Source: Symbiodinium sp. CCMP2592 (taxonomy: Eukaryota; Sar; Dinophyceae; Suessiales; Symbiodiniaceae). Taken from it: a stretch of 64,000 nucleotides of DNA. This document shows, piece after piece, positions 9,571-18,362 of the stretch (within the stretch, counting starts at the first letter, position 1; each line of letters starts with the position of its first letter). The notes under the pieces are model-generated. The model was not told the origin of the DNA and ran no database searches. It saw nothing but the letters and a program-made list of their open reading frames with translations. The position numbers and the translations under genes were made by a program. The stretch lies in contig CAJNDT010000593.1 in the NCBI GenBank assembly GCA_905221615.1, positions 1 to 64,000 on the forward strand, given 5' to 3'.

Positions 9571-10615
9571 ATATATATATACACTCTGGTTTTACAAAAC
9601 ACAAAAACCAAAAAGCGCCTCCGGAGCTTGGCTGTCTTCAGCCATCGCAGGGAAAACACGAACAGTAAAGATGATATACTGTCCTCACAAAAAAGGCACC
9701 CCTCGCTGAAGTGCTCACAGCTGCAGATAGAAGTAAACATAATTGTCATCGCAGTGTAAGTTCTCTCTGACATGCAGACAACACCGAATGTGTTTCGTCA
9801 CAGTCATAGTATAGCTTGAATCACACAAGTATATATAATTTTCTCGCCAGCTCTGGTGTAAAGACACATGCAAGCTTCTGTGTGGGGTCTGGCACACAGG
9901 TTTGAGGTTGAAGGGTTTCGGGGTTCTGTATATAAGGTATATAGTTTAGGGTTCAGGGTTTATATGACATCAGTTGTTGGGTTCTCGGGCTTTTATAGGC
10001 AGTCTCCTGGAGTCGGCCCGGCTCATTGTTTTGCTTCACACTTGCAGGCACGATAAAGTATAGAAGTTACTGCTGTGCAGAAAAACAGCTGCTCTTATAT
10101 CTAGCTCCGTCTGCAAAAGCAACGAGACAATTTAATTATGTACATGCACTTCTGTACAACGTGCTGGCAAGTCGTAGCTCACTGGTCTTGCTGCTCAGCT
10201 GCTGCTTCGCTCCACCAGACCCAGTACCAGACCCTTGGGGATTATGTATAATATTCAAAAGCCAAATTACTCTCCTAAACAAAACCTATACAATAGATCT
10301 AATGCAACCAAGTTGCTGTCGTCCATGATGGACACAGGTCCGCCAAGCCCATTTCCACACTCGTTGGGCGACCGGCTCCGGCTTCGGCTTCGGCTCCTGT
10401 CTTCCTGGAACACGAGAATATAGCTATTCCCTTTCTGCATTCAGAAAAGTGACTATGTGGTTCGTCGGAAAAACAAAAGAACAACACAGGTCTCCTGTCG
10501 TGGCATCTTCGAAGAGAGGCTTTGTTCTGTCTAGTCAGGGAGGGAGAAGGACAGACTTTTTTGGAGCCGAAAAGCTATACAATATACGATTGATCCTCGC
10601 AGAGCACCGTATATA
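9571..10615. other. Intron-like region, no gene seen
   Basis: Has telomere-like GGTTTAGGGTTCAGGG near 9940-9965 and mixed non-coding sequence. No frame is convincing on either strand. Confidence 0.45.
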
Positions 10616-10925
10616 GTGTTGGATGTGGGGCGGTGGGTTGGGGGGGGTGGGGGTGGGGGGTGTGGGGGTGGGGGGTGGGGGGTGGGGGTGGGGGTGGGGG
10701 GTGGGGGGTGTGGGGGTGGGGGGTGGGAGATGGGGGGTGGGGGGTGTGAGTGTGGGGGGTGGGGGGTGTGGGGAGTGTGGTGGGGGGTGGGGGGTGGGTG
10801 GGTGGTTGGGTGGGGGGTGGGGGGTGGGTGGGTGGTTGGGGGGTGGGGGGTGGGGGATGGGGGTGGGGGGTGGGGTGGTGGGTGGGTGGGGGGGAGGTGG
10901 GGGCTGGTGGGGTGGGCTGGGGAGT
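10616..10925 (+). repeat. G-rich GGGGTGGGGG tract
   Basis: About 300 bases made almost only of G and T, with long G runs separated by T. It would be expected to form G-quadruplexes. Open frames across it encode only Gly/Val/Trp and are artefacts. Confidence 0.93.
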
Positions 10926-10941
10926 TTGTCAATGGATTTTA

Positions 10942-11199
10942 AGCAGATTTTACAAAAAAATCAACAGGTTTTCCAAAAAATCTCGATGCAGTTTCGATGC
11001 AGTTTGTATGCAGTTTCGATGCTGTTTCGATGCGGTTTTAAAACTACATACAAACTGCATCGCGAAATGCTGTAAAAGCTATGCAGTTTGTATGTAGTTT
11101 TAAAACCGCATCGAAACAGCATCGAAACTGCATATAAACTGCATCGAAACTGCATCGAGATTTTTTGGAAAACCTCTTGATTTTTTTGTAAAATCTGCT
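10942..11199. repeat. Large inverted repeat, 119-bp arms and 20-bp loop
   Basis: Arms 10942-11060 and 11081-11199 are reverse complements with two mismatches, around a loop at 11061-11080. Each arm contains several ATGCAGTTT(C/G) units. It could extrude as a cruciform or be transcribed as a hairpin. It follows directly after the G-rich tract. Confidence 0.95.
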
Positions 11200-11385
11200 G
11201 AAATTTTTGTAAAATCTATGGAAAATTTGGGGGAGATTGTTGCAAAACCTGCCCACCGGTGCCTTTCCGGTGTGTTGTTCGAGTCTCGCATGTAAGGTCT
11301 AAGCCGCATCTCATCGGATCCCCACAAGTGGTTTCCCAGCTTCAAGCGCTACGCTTCGTGTGTGGGGACCGGCACACTGTGTGTC

Positions 11386-11445
11386 TAAACCCGAAACCCT
11401 AAACCCCTAAACCCCGAGACCCCTGAGCCCCTAAGCCCTCTCTCT
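11386..11445 (-). repeat. Telomere-like CCCTAAACCC stretch
   Basis: Degenerate AACCCTAAACCCCTAAACCC units. The G-rich strand is the minus strand here, opposite to most other stretches in the element. Confidence 0.8.
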
Positions 11446-12150
11446 ATATATAGATGCATGAATACAGGTTCTGCAATCTACATGTTCGGTTTGGGGATTC
11501 AGGGCTTCATGTGTGGTGTATGCAGTATCTTCATAAATGGTTTAGGGTTCGGGCCGGGCTGTTTTTTGTCCTATCGTGTGACTTGATAGGCCCTTCAAGC
11601 AACCCAGGCATGTTCACATGTGTTCTCTATACACTCTATAGACATGTGCACGTGTGTATGTAGCCACCACCACAATCTCTGCGACTACAACTCTTTCCAA
11701 TCGCCCGCTTCACTTGCTTGTCGGAGTCTCGCACAGCTTCGCAATTATCCGGATGTGCAGACGACCTTCTGAGGATCCTCGAGGTTTTGTTGCCTGGGCA
11801 CATATAATGTAGTGTGGTGTAAGTTCGACTATGTATATACATATATGTATATATAGATATATGTATAAAGAAACATATACATATACATATGCACACATAC
11901 GTGCTTATTTGTAGACTATGCATCTACAATTTTATACTACATCCATGGGGTCGCTGCACATTGTGCTTAATTGTGAGAAAAATGAGTGGCTCGGCCTGTC
12001 TCATCGTCTCTCGTGCAGCACTGTGCTGTTGCCATCGCCGTTACTGTTGTGTAAAGCTTTATCCCTCTAGACTATATGCTATAGACACACAAACAGCACA
12101 GGGGTTTAAGGGTTTAGGGTTTTAAGGGTTTATAGGGCACTGCATTATAT
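11446..12150. other. Intron-like region, no gene seen
   Basis: AT-rich with ATATACATA tracts at 11830-11890 and a TTTAAGGGTTTAGGG stretch at 12104-12139. Confidence 0.45.
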
Positions 12151-12725
12151 TCAACGGCGGTAGTAACGACGATGGTATCGGCCGCGACTGTCGCCTCTGT
12201 ACCTGCGGTAGCTACGGCTGTCACTCCTGTGCCGACGACCGTAGCTACGGCTGCGACCATGGTAGCTCCTTCGCCTTTGGCTCCGGTAGCTACGAGCACG
12301 ACTCCTACTGGCCCGCCTAGAGTAGCTACGAGCCCGCCTAGAGTAGCTACGAGCCCGCCCCGAGCTACGAGCCCGCCCCGAGCTACGAGCCCGCCCCGAG
12401 CTCCGAGCCCTGTTCTCTTCAACATCTTCACCTTCACCCTCGGAAGTCGGGCTGGGCTCCTTTGGGGGTGGGGTCGGCTCCTTTTTTGCCTTCTTGGCTT
12501 TGGGCTCTTTTTTCTTTTTCTTCTTCTTCTTCTTCTCTTTCTCTTCTTCATCTTCATCTACACTGCTGGGCGGCTCATTGGCTTGCTCAGCTTCGGCGAT
12601 CTGCCGCTTCAGCCGCGGGTCCACGGGCGGCTCCACGGCGGCCGGGGCCACTTTCCTCGCAGACGGCTTCGGCTTGGCGATCGGCGGCTCCGGTGGGAAG
12701 CCAGTGCCAAACTCTTCCTCGGTTT
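12151..12725 (-). CDS. Transposon gene, RS/RG-repeat exon
   Basis: An open minus-strand segment. After a Pro-rich start (TGFPPEPPIAKPKPSARK) come a run of Lys (KKKKKKKKKK), an acidic DEDEEE stretch and a C-terminal region of tandem RARSSG / RARSYSRR units passing into SYRRYRGDSRGRYHRRYYRR. This is the composition of SR-type splicing or RNA-binding proteins. The nucleotide repeats (about 18-21 bases, AGCCCGCCTAGAGTAGCTACG type on the + strand, 12310-12400) show recent expansion. A stop follows the last Arg, so this may be a terminal exon of its own gene rather than an internal exon. Confidence 0.5.
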
Positions 12726-12867
12726 TGTGTTGTCTATATATCGAAGAAACACACACTCTTCTTCTTCGCAAGTAAAAATACACACAGACTCGGGCAGAAA
12801 TTAGGGTTGACAAAAAAGTCTACACTCCTAAACATAAGGCTGTGGGCTCATAGAACACTTTATTTTT

Positions 12868-13190
12868 GAGAGAAACCCTAAAAACCCTAAACCCTAAACC
12901 GGCTCTATTGGTTTGGTGCCGGTTTATAAAGCGGCTTTTTTGAGGTTGCTGCTATCGCAGAAAAAGGCTCTGGAATTGGTCCCGTGTAAGGGTCGCCAGA
13001 GTGAAGAAGAGCCCAGTCATATTGCTCTTGGGCCTGTGGGGATAGAGCTTGGAGTTGGGAGGATTCACTGGATATAGCTTTTGGTTTCAAAAACCACAAA
13101 GTTTGGGTGGGAATCGTTGTCTGGGTTTAGGGTTAGGGTTTAGGTTTTAGGGGTTTAGGGTTCAAGGTTTAGGGTTGAAGGTTCTGGAAA
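12868..13190. repeat. Two telomere-like stretches in opposite orientation
   Basis: CCCTAAACC units at 12868-12900, and GGTTTAGGGTTAGGG units at 13121-13190. The sequence between them carries no recognised gene. Confidence 0.75.
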
Positions 13191-13808
13191 AGTAAGGTTT
13201 TTATAGGGCCACAGCCAACCGAGCAGCCGTCATCTCATTCCAGGGCTTAACGTCGACGACGGGGGCTTTCTCGGCCACAGCTTCCTTTCACTATATATAT
13301 AGTATATATAAGCAACCGAAGCAACCGTTTGCTGTGTATAGGTTTGTGGAGTTCCGATTTAGGGCCTTCTTTTACTTGCAGGGTGATGGCTTAAATGATT
13401 CGGCCCGGGTACTGCACCGTCATCCACCACCGAGTTTGGTCCAGGCGGCTCCAGCGGCAGCTGCTTGTCGTCCTTTTTTGTGGGAGCTCTACTTCATTGT
13501 GTGGCTCTGGAGTTTGTTCTTCTTCTCACAAGTAAGGGTACACACACCCACAGGCCTCGGTCTTGGTGTTCGAATCGAAGGCTCCTTCTGCAAGCGGGGC
13601 AGCAGCATCCTCCTGGGGCTGGTGTTGTCGTCGGAATATGAAACTATGAATCTTTTAGGGCGGGTCGTTTGGGGTTCTCACATGATGCCATATAGCATTC
13701 TTAGATTTGGCCCCCCTAGCTGCCCTATAGCTCTTTGTACACATGTTGATTATATATACATATATATAAAAACACATGCAGATATGTGTAACAAAACATG
13801 TTGTTGAA
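13191..13808. other. Intron-like region, no gene seen
   Basis: Mixed sequence with TATATA stretches (13291-13311, 13753-13768). No reliable coding frame. Confidence 0.4.
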
Positions 13809-14189
13809 CTATGCAATGCAAGATTCTTTGGGTCGTGGACCACCATGTACCCAGAGCTCCCAGGCTTGCGGCTTCACCGTCTCCAAACCGTAAAGTTGCT
13901 CAGGTGGCACCTTTGGGTGTGGTGGTGCAAGGTGTTGCGGCGGTGGGTACGGGGGCTGGGTCGGCATCGCTTTGGCTTTTGGTGGGAGTGCTGGTTCTGG
14001 GACATTGGGCTCTGGTGGGCTTTGGGATGGCGGTGGTGCCTGGCCCAGTGGAGGGGGGGTGGGCGGAGGGCCTTTCCAAGGCGGCTGTTCTGGTGGTGGT
14101 GCCCACTTGCCCCACGACTCGTCTTCCTTCGAAGCTTTCGAAGGGGGCGGCTTCGCCAGCTCTGCCACCAGGTACTTGTTCGTCGCCAT
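13809..14189 (-). CDS. Transposon gene, Pro-rich exon
   Basis: An open minus-strand segment of 126 codons starting MATNKYLVAELAKPPPSK and dominated by Pro (PPPEQPPWKGPPPTPPP and similar). Such tracts are usually disordered linkers or SH3/WW-type ligands. It fits the low-complexity N-terminal part of the multi-exon gene but could also be fortuitous in GC-rich DNA. The Met at 14189 is not shown to be a start. Confidence 0.4.
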   Translation of the reverse strand: MATNKYLVAELAKPPPSKASKEDESWGKWAPPPEQPPWKGPPPTPPPLGQAPPPSQSPPEPNVPEPALPPKAKAMPTQPPYPPPQHLAPPHPKVPPEQLYGLETVKPQAWELWVHGGPRPKESCIA

Positions 14190-14247
14190 TTTCCCATGCC
14201 ATTGCCCGTCGAGCGAAGCCCGGGCAAGCTGAGCGGCATCTGGCGAG

Positions 14248-14312
14248 TCCTTTGGTTTAGGGTTTGGGGGTTAGGGGTTTGGGGTTTATAGGGTTTAGGG
14301 TTTAGGGTTTAT
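14248..14312 (+). repeat. Telomere-like GGTTTAGGG stretch
   Basis: Degenerate TTTAGGG units including two perfect adjacent copies near 14292-14305. Another short CCCTAAA stretch is at 14670-14690. Confidence 0.8.
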
Positions 14313-15391
14313 GTAGGGGTCGCAAGTAATTTTTCTCAAAACCAAGTTGCGAACTCTAAGAAGATCGAGCAGTGATCAGGCTTGCTCTGCTTCTTCTCCC
14401 AGTAACGCTCCCGCACCACTTGTATGTTCCGGCAATCCAGCACCCCAAGCTCCTCGATCGCCGCCCTGATCGCCTCGGCTCTCTCTCATGTAACTACATA
14501 TATGTATGCCTGTCTATATGTGTACCAACCTCACCCTTTGTATATATGTGTAGATATAAGCATATATAATTAGACACAAAAGAAAAGTAATGAGTGTCAG
14601 ATTGTGGCCAATAGACGTGTATTGAGTTTATCTATATCTACATATTGTGTACATATAAAGTATATATGTTAAACCCTAAACCCTAAACCCAAAGCTACTT
14701 TTCTTTCGAGTGGCCCACTTCGTCGCACTGTACGTGACATTCTTCACGTAGACACGGTAGCAGTCGACAGTAGCCATGGCCGCGAAGCAAAACTTGCTAT
14801 ATGTGTTAGAACACCCAAAGTGAACAGCCTTTATTCTTTGTGGATAAAAATGTGCCTAGAGCCTAGCCCCGGCGCCGAAAGCCTGACACCCGAAACTCGG
14901 TAATGGCTTTGGGTTGTATGCTTTAAAAGTCCAGAGCATCTATGCGAAGCTATCTACAATCCAAACCTTCTACAAATACTGTGAGGATAAGCCGCATCGG
15001 CACATGGTGGTGACATCGTGTCGAACACATCGTGTGTAGGAGATACTACGTCGCAAAACTAGAGTCTCTCCTGCTGTAAAGGAAACAGCGACCACGGCCA
15101 CAAGTTTCGGCTCCAACATCATCTCGCAAAAAAGCCTCGATAAACCTCTTCAGCCGGCATTCTCTGCACTCAAGCAATTCCAACTCGAAAGTGTTAGACA
15201 TTGGAGAATGTTTTTTTGGGGGCTCACAAGGAATCCGGGCTGTCGGTTTGCGGTTTAAGTTTGGGGAGTCGGGTTTGGGGTTTCGGGTTTTGGGGTTTAT
15301 ATAGGGTTTATGGGTTTAAAATTAGTTTTGGGTTTTAGGGCTTAGTGAGGGTTGAGGGTTTTTGTGAAATACTGCTTTAAAGGCAAGACAC
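14313..15391. other. Intron-like region, no gene seen
   Basis: Non-coding with GGGTTTAGG-type units at 15250-15358. Confidence 0.45.
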
Positions 15392-15682
15392 ACTCGCAGG
15401 TAGATCTCGCAAGTAACACAAAGCTCCCCATCGCATGTAAAGCTGCACAAGGAAAATCTCGCAAGTAACACAAAGCTCCCCATCGCATGTAAAGGTGCAC
15501 ACAAGGAAAATCTCGCAAGTAATATACAAAGCTCCCCATCGCATGTAAAGGTGCACACAAGGAAAATCTCGCAAGTAATATACAAAGCTCCTCACATCGC
15601 ATGTAAAAGGAAACACTCGCACAGGTAAAAAGCAGAACTCATCGCAAGTACATATACAAAAATCACCGTCGCAAGTAAACCT
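15392..15682 (+). repeat. Tandem array built on the TCGCAnGTAA motif
   Basis: Four units of about 52-56 bases each carry CTCGCAAGTAA and CATCGCATGTAAA. They are followed by looser copies (CTCGCACAGGTAAA, CATCGCAAGTACA, GTCGCAAGTAAA). The same decamer occurs singly elsewhere in the transposon (about 17811-17945, and inverted near 7430-7580). Confidence 0.85.
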
Positions 15683-16121
15683 GCTTTGAGGCTTTAGGCT
15701 ATTGGTGGTTTCGGGGTTACAAAGGCTTATATATACAGTATATGATAGGGATCAAATACATATATCACACAGAACAGGAAGCACTCAACCTCACACACAC
15801 ACACAAATGCAAGAAACATTTTTTCTCGCAGTCATTGCCCCTCTGCTGCCGGAAGGTTCACCCTTTTTGTGCTTCTCACTAAAAGGGCCAAAGATGCATT
15901 ATGCTAAATGGCATTGTGGCAGATGTAGTGCTCTACATGTAAACGAAAGACATATAGAAACACACCGTGACTAGCACCCATGGGTTTTCTCAGATTTGTG
16001 GGAAAACAAACCACGTTTATATACAACATATATATGCTTGAAACTCAGATTGTTATATAGTCTACAAAGTTCAGAAAACCCAGGGTGCACATCACATCCC
16101 GCACTGAACACATTTTGGTTT

Positions 16122-16961
16122 TCAAACCCCCAGCGACTTCATGACGTCCTTTCGCAGCTTGTAGAGCTCCAAGAGCGGGATGCCCTGCTCGACGTAGGGA
16201 ATCATCTTCTCGATCACCTCATGATGCTTCGGACAGCAACTGGAAATGATGCTCCTCAGCTTGCCGCCGTTATCGTAGTTGCGGATGTAGGATTTCTCAG
16301 AGTAGAACTCTACCTTGCAAGATCCGTACTTTTCGGCGGACAGCCATTTGTTAGACGGCGAAGTCGCCGCCGCCGGCTTCGGCTTCGCCGCCAGCTTCGC
16401 CACCTTCGTCTTCGCCGCCGACTTCGCCTTCGCTGTGGCTTTGGGCTTGGGGCTCTTCTCTTTCGGCTTGCCGGTGGCTTTGGGCTTCGAAGCACCCTTC
16501 TTTTTGGCCACAGCCACAGACACCGGCGGCATGAAAGCCATGGCATTTTTGAGGATGTCCAAGTCGCACTCATCCGTGGAAGAGATCACTTCCACATCCT
16601 TGGCCGGCTCAGCCCCGGCACCAGTCTTGATCTTTGCCTTTCCTGCCTTTTTGTTCTTTGCCTTTGTGGCCTTCTTCTTCAGGGTGCCCTTCTTCATAAC
16701 GATCTTCTTCGGCTTGCTGCTCTTATGGATGTGCACAAACTTCTCCGCAAACTTCTTCGGCTCGCTGCTCTTCAAGGTGTCCGGAAACTTGGTCGGGCTG
16801 CTGTTCTTAAAGATTTCCGGCAACTCCGGGAACTCAGCATCCTGCAAAGGAGTAGGCTTCTCGTCACACCGAAAGGGAACAGGCTTCTCATCCTCCTTCA
16901 CGGGAACAAGGGCCGTGCTGGGGGAATCAAGAGGCTTCGGGGCAAACTCCTGCACCTGCAC
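16122..16961 (-). CDS. Transposon gene, Lys/Ala-rich exon with folded C-terminus
   Basis: An open minus-strand segment. The N-terminal third has repeated KF-type motifs (SSPTKFPDTLKSSEPKKF), then a Lys/Ala-rich tract (about 100-200). A compact C-terminal part reads KYGSCKVEFYSEKSYIRNYD, with CCPKHHEVIEKMIPYVEQG and ELYKLRKDVMKSLGV. The folded part looks like real protein and resembles sequence I recall from repeated dinoflagellate genes, without a known function. It is in the same orientation as the other segments between the TIRs. The frame closes just after the last residues near 16122. Confidence 0.55.
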   Translation of the reverse strand: MQVQEFAPKPLDSPSTALVPVKEDEKPVPFRCDEKPTPLQDAEFPELPEIFKNSSPTKFPDTLKSSEPKKFAEKFVHIHKSSKPKKIVMKKGTLKKKATKAKNKKAGKAKIKTGAGAEPAKDVEVISSTDECDLDILKNAMAFMPPVSVAVAKKKGASKPKATGKPKEKSPKPKATAKAKSAAKTKVAKLAAKPKPAAATSPSNKWLSAEKYGSCKVEFYSEKSYIRNYDNGGKLRSIISSCCPKHHEVIEKMIPYVEQGIPLLELYKLRKDVMKSLGV

Positions 16962-17008
16962 CCTTTCCAGGCAAAGGTCAAGCTTCCTGATTGTATGTTT
17001 GCACAGAC

Positions 17009-17608
17009 TTAGATAAAAAAGTTTGCAACACTTTTCTTTCTTCCGTCACACGAATTATATATATACAGCGAAAAAACACGAAAGACATATGTGCAGCCAC
17101 GGCACACTTGATCCTCGTGCGACAGGGACCTGTAGACTTTCCGCTTGAAGCTCTCCTTCTGCTTCATCGCACGGAGGTGGCTAAGAAGAAGACGGATGGC
17201 GGTGTCCATCTTGTCCACAAGGTCCTCTGCCTTGTAGTCTTTGTGGCCTTCGAGCTGCAGGTTCTTTTGCTCGTGAAGGATCCAAAAGCTTCGGGTAACC
17301 CGCTGCGACAACAACTTCGTGTTCGGGGCGAGGCGAAGAAGGTCAAACAGCAGCCCAGCTGTCTTTGCCAACCACGGACCGTGGACGGCAGTGTGCCAAG
17401 TGTAGCTTATTGGCCCGCCCGGAGGGGGGCACAGTAAAGGCCACAGGTCCTTCGTCTTCTTGAACTCGAGAAAGCCCAACACCACCTTCGCCAGCTCCGT
17501 TGCTGTAATAAGCGGATCGGCAACCACTCGGTCCTTGGCATTTTTGCCCGTTGCAGCGGAAGCGCCCTCCGCCAGCTTGACCGAAGCTGCAGCTGCTAAG
17601 GAAGCCAT
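17009..17608 (-). CDS. Transposon gene, N-terminal exon
   Basis: An open minus-strand segment starting MASLAAAASVKLAEG with an ATG at 17606-17608, the most upstream good candidate for the gene start. The body is helical (ITATELAKVVLGFLEFKKTK, TWHTAVHGPWLAKTAGLLFD, LVDKMDTAIRLLLSHLRAMKQ). This resembles TFIIS N-terminal/LW-type four-helix folds (FLEFKKTK, WI/FWILHEQKN), but I would not insist on it. The last 40 or so residues (YVFRVFSLYIYNS) are AT-derived and probably intron. Confidence 0.55.
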   Translation of the reverse strand: MASLAAAASVKLAEGASAATGKNAKDRVVADPLITATELAKVVLGFLEFKKTKDLWPLLCPPPGGPISYTWHTAVHGPWLAKTAGLLFDLLRLAPNTKLLSQRVTRSFWILHEQKNLQLEGHKDYKAEDLVDKMDTAIRLLLSHLRAMKQKESFKRKVYRSLSHEDQVCRGCTYVFRVFSLYIYNSCDGRKKSVANFFI

Positions 17609-18332
17609 GCTCGCAAGACTGTATATACTGTGTATGTATAGGATTTATGATTTCTCAAAAAAATGGAATGCATTTGTCTCTGTCTCCATCCAGCCTCGCA
17701 CTTACCTCTGGGTCTCGTCTGGACCAAACACACAGCTGCAACGTCCGAAAATTTTTCTCACTCTCGGATCTCAGAAAAGTATATATATATATATATATAT
17801 ATAGTAGATCTCTCGCATGTAACCTACAAGAGTCTCGCACAGGTAAAGGTGGACTCCTCGCAGGTATAAACTATATTGTGATGACTCTCGCAAATGTACA
17901 TGTACCGATTTCTCGCATGTAAAAAGCACACATCGCAAGCAATCCGCCGGCTCGACCCAGCACAGAATCAAACCGAGCTGCGATTTCAACATGGAAAACC
18001 ATGGCTTAACAAGTATGCTTGCAACACAATTCTCATAATTTTATCTTCACACCTGACCATGCCGCACTGTACAGTCGCAGGAAAATCTCATGCAATCAAC
18101 AAGCAGAACCATGATAAAAGAAACAAAACCAACCAAAATTAGCTTGCATTTCACTTCTTCAAATTCGGGAATGTGTAACCTAAAAACATGTATTTTGCAG
18201 TGTAAAAAAATTTACATTGCAGTGTAAATTTTTTACTATACAAAGTAAATTAATTTACACTTTTTTTTTACGTAAATTTTTTCGTAAATTTGAAGTGTAA
18301 ACCAAGCTTTGTTTAGTAAATTGCTCGCCACC
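17609..18332. other. Right subterminal region of the transposon
   Basis: Holds (TA)n at 17779-17803, a cluster of TCGCAnGTAA-type motifs at 17811-17945, and an AT-rich end with GTGTAAATTTT repeats (18190-18300). The last 260 bases are shared with the truncated copy at 33609-36456. Confidence 0.7.
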
Positions 18333-18360
18333 TAAAATTAGGTAAACAGCAGGGTCAGGG
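18333..18360 (-). repeat. Right terminal inverted repeat of the DNA transposon
   Basis: A perfect reverse complement of 3671-3698. TA at 18361-18362 is the second copy of the target duplication. Confidence 0.93.
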
Positions 18361-18362
18361 TA

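Larger units (their letters stand above)
3671..18360. mobile_element. 14.7-kb TIR DNA transposon nested in Pol
   Basis: The ends are perfect 28-bp inverted repeats (3671-3698 and 18333-18360, outermost CCCTGACCCTGC). The target duplication is TA (3669-3670 and 18361-18362). Deleting the element plus one TA joins codon TTA (3668-3670) to GAC (18363) in the same frame. Both subterminal regions are AT-rich and share short motifs such as TTTACGTAAATTT and GTGTAAA. A second, truncated right end of the family occurs at 33609-36456 with a single mismatch in the TIR. The interior carries a set of minus-strand coding segments. TA duplication is typical of Tc1/mariner-like elements, but neither the size nor the proteins match that superfamily as I know it. 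Confidence 0.9.

Noticed and set aside
9025..9759. Leu-rich plus-strand frame resembling a membrane protein
   Set aside because: It is the antisense of the Lys/Ala-rich exon at 8731-9570, where CTT/CTC codons are complements of Lys/Glu codons.
10616..11075. Gly/Trp-rich frames across the G-rich tract
   Set aside because: Composition is forced by GGGGTGGGGG repeats; no start context or conserved end.
15392..15682. CRISPR-like array
   Set aside because: Units are near-identical throughout with no unique spacers, the lineage is eukaryotic, and no cas genes are present.
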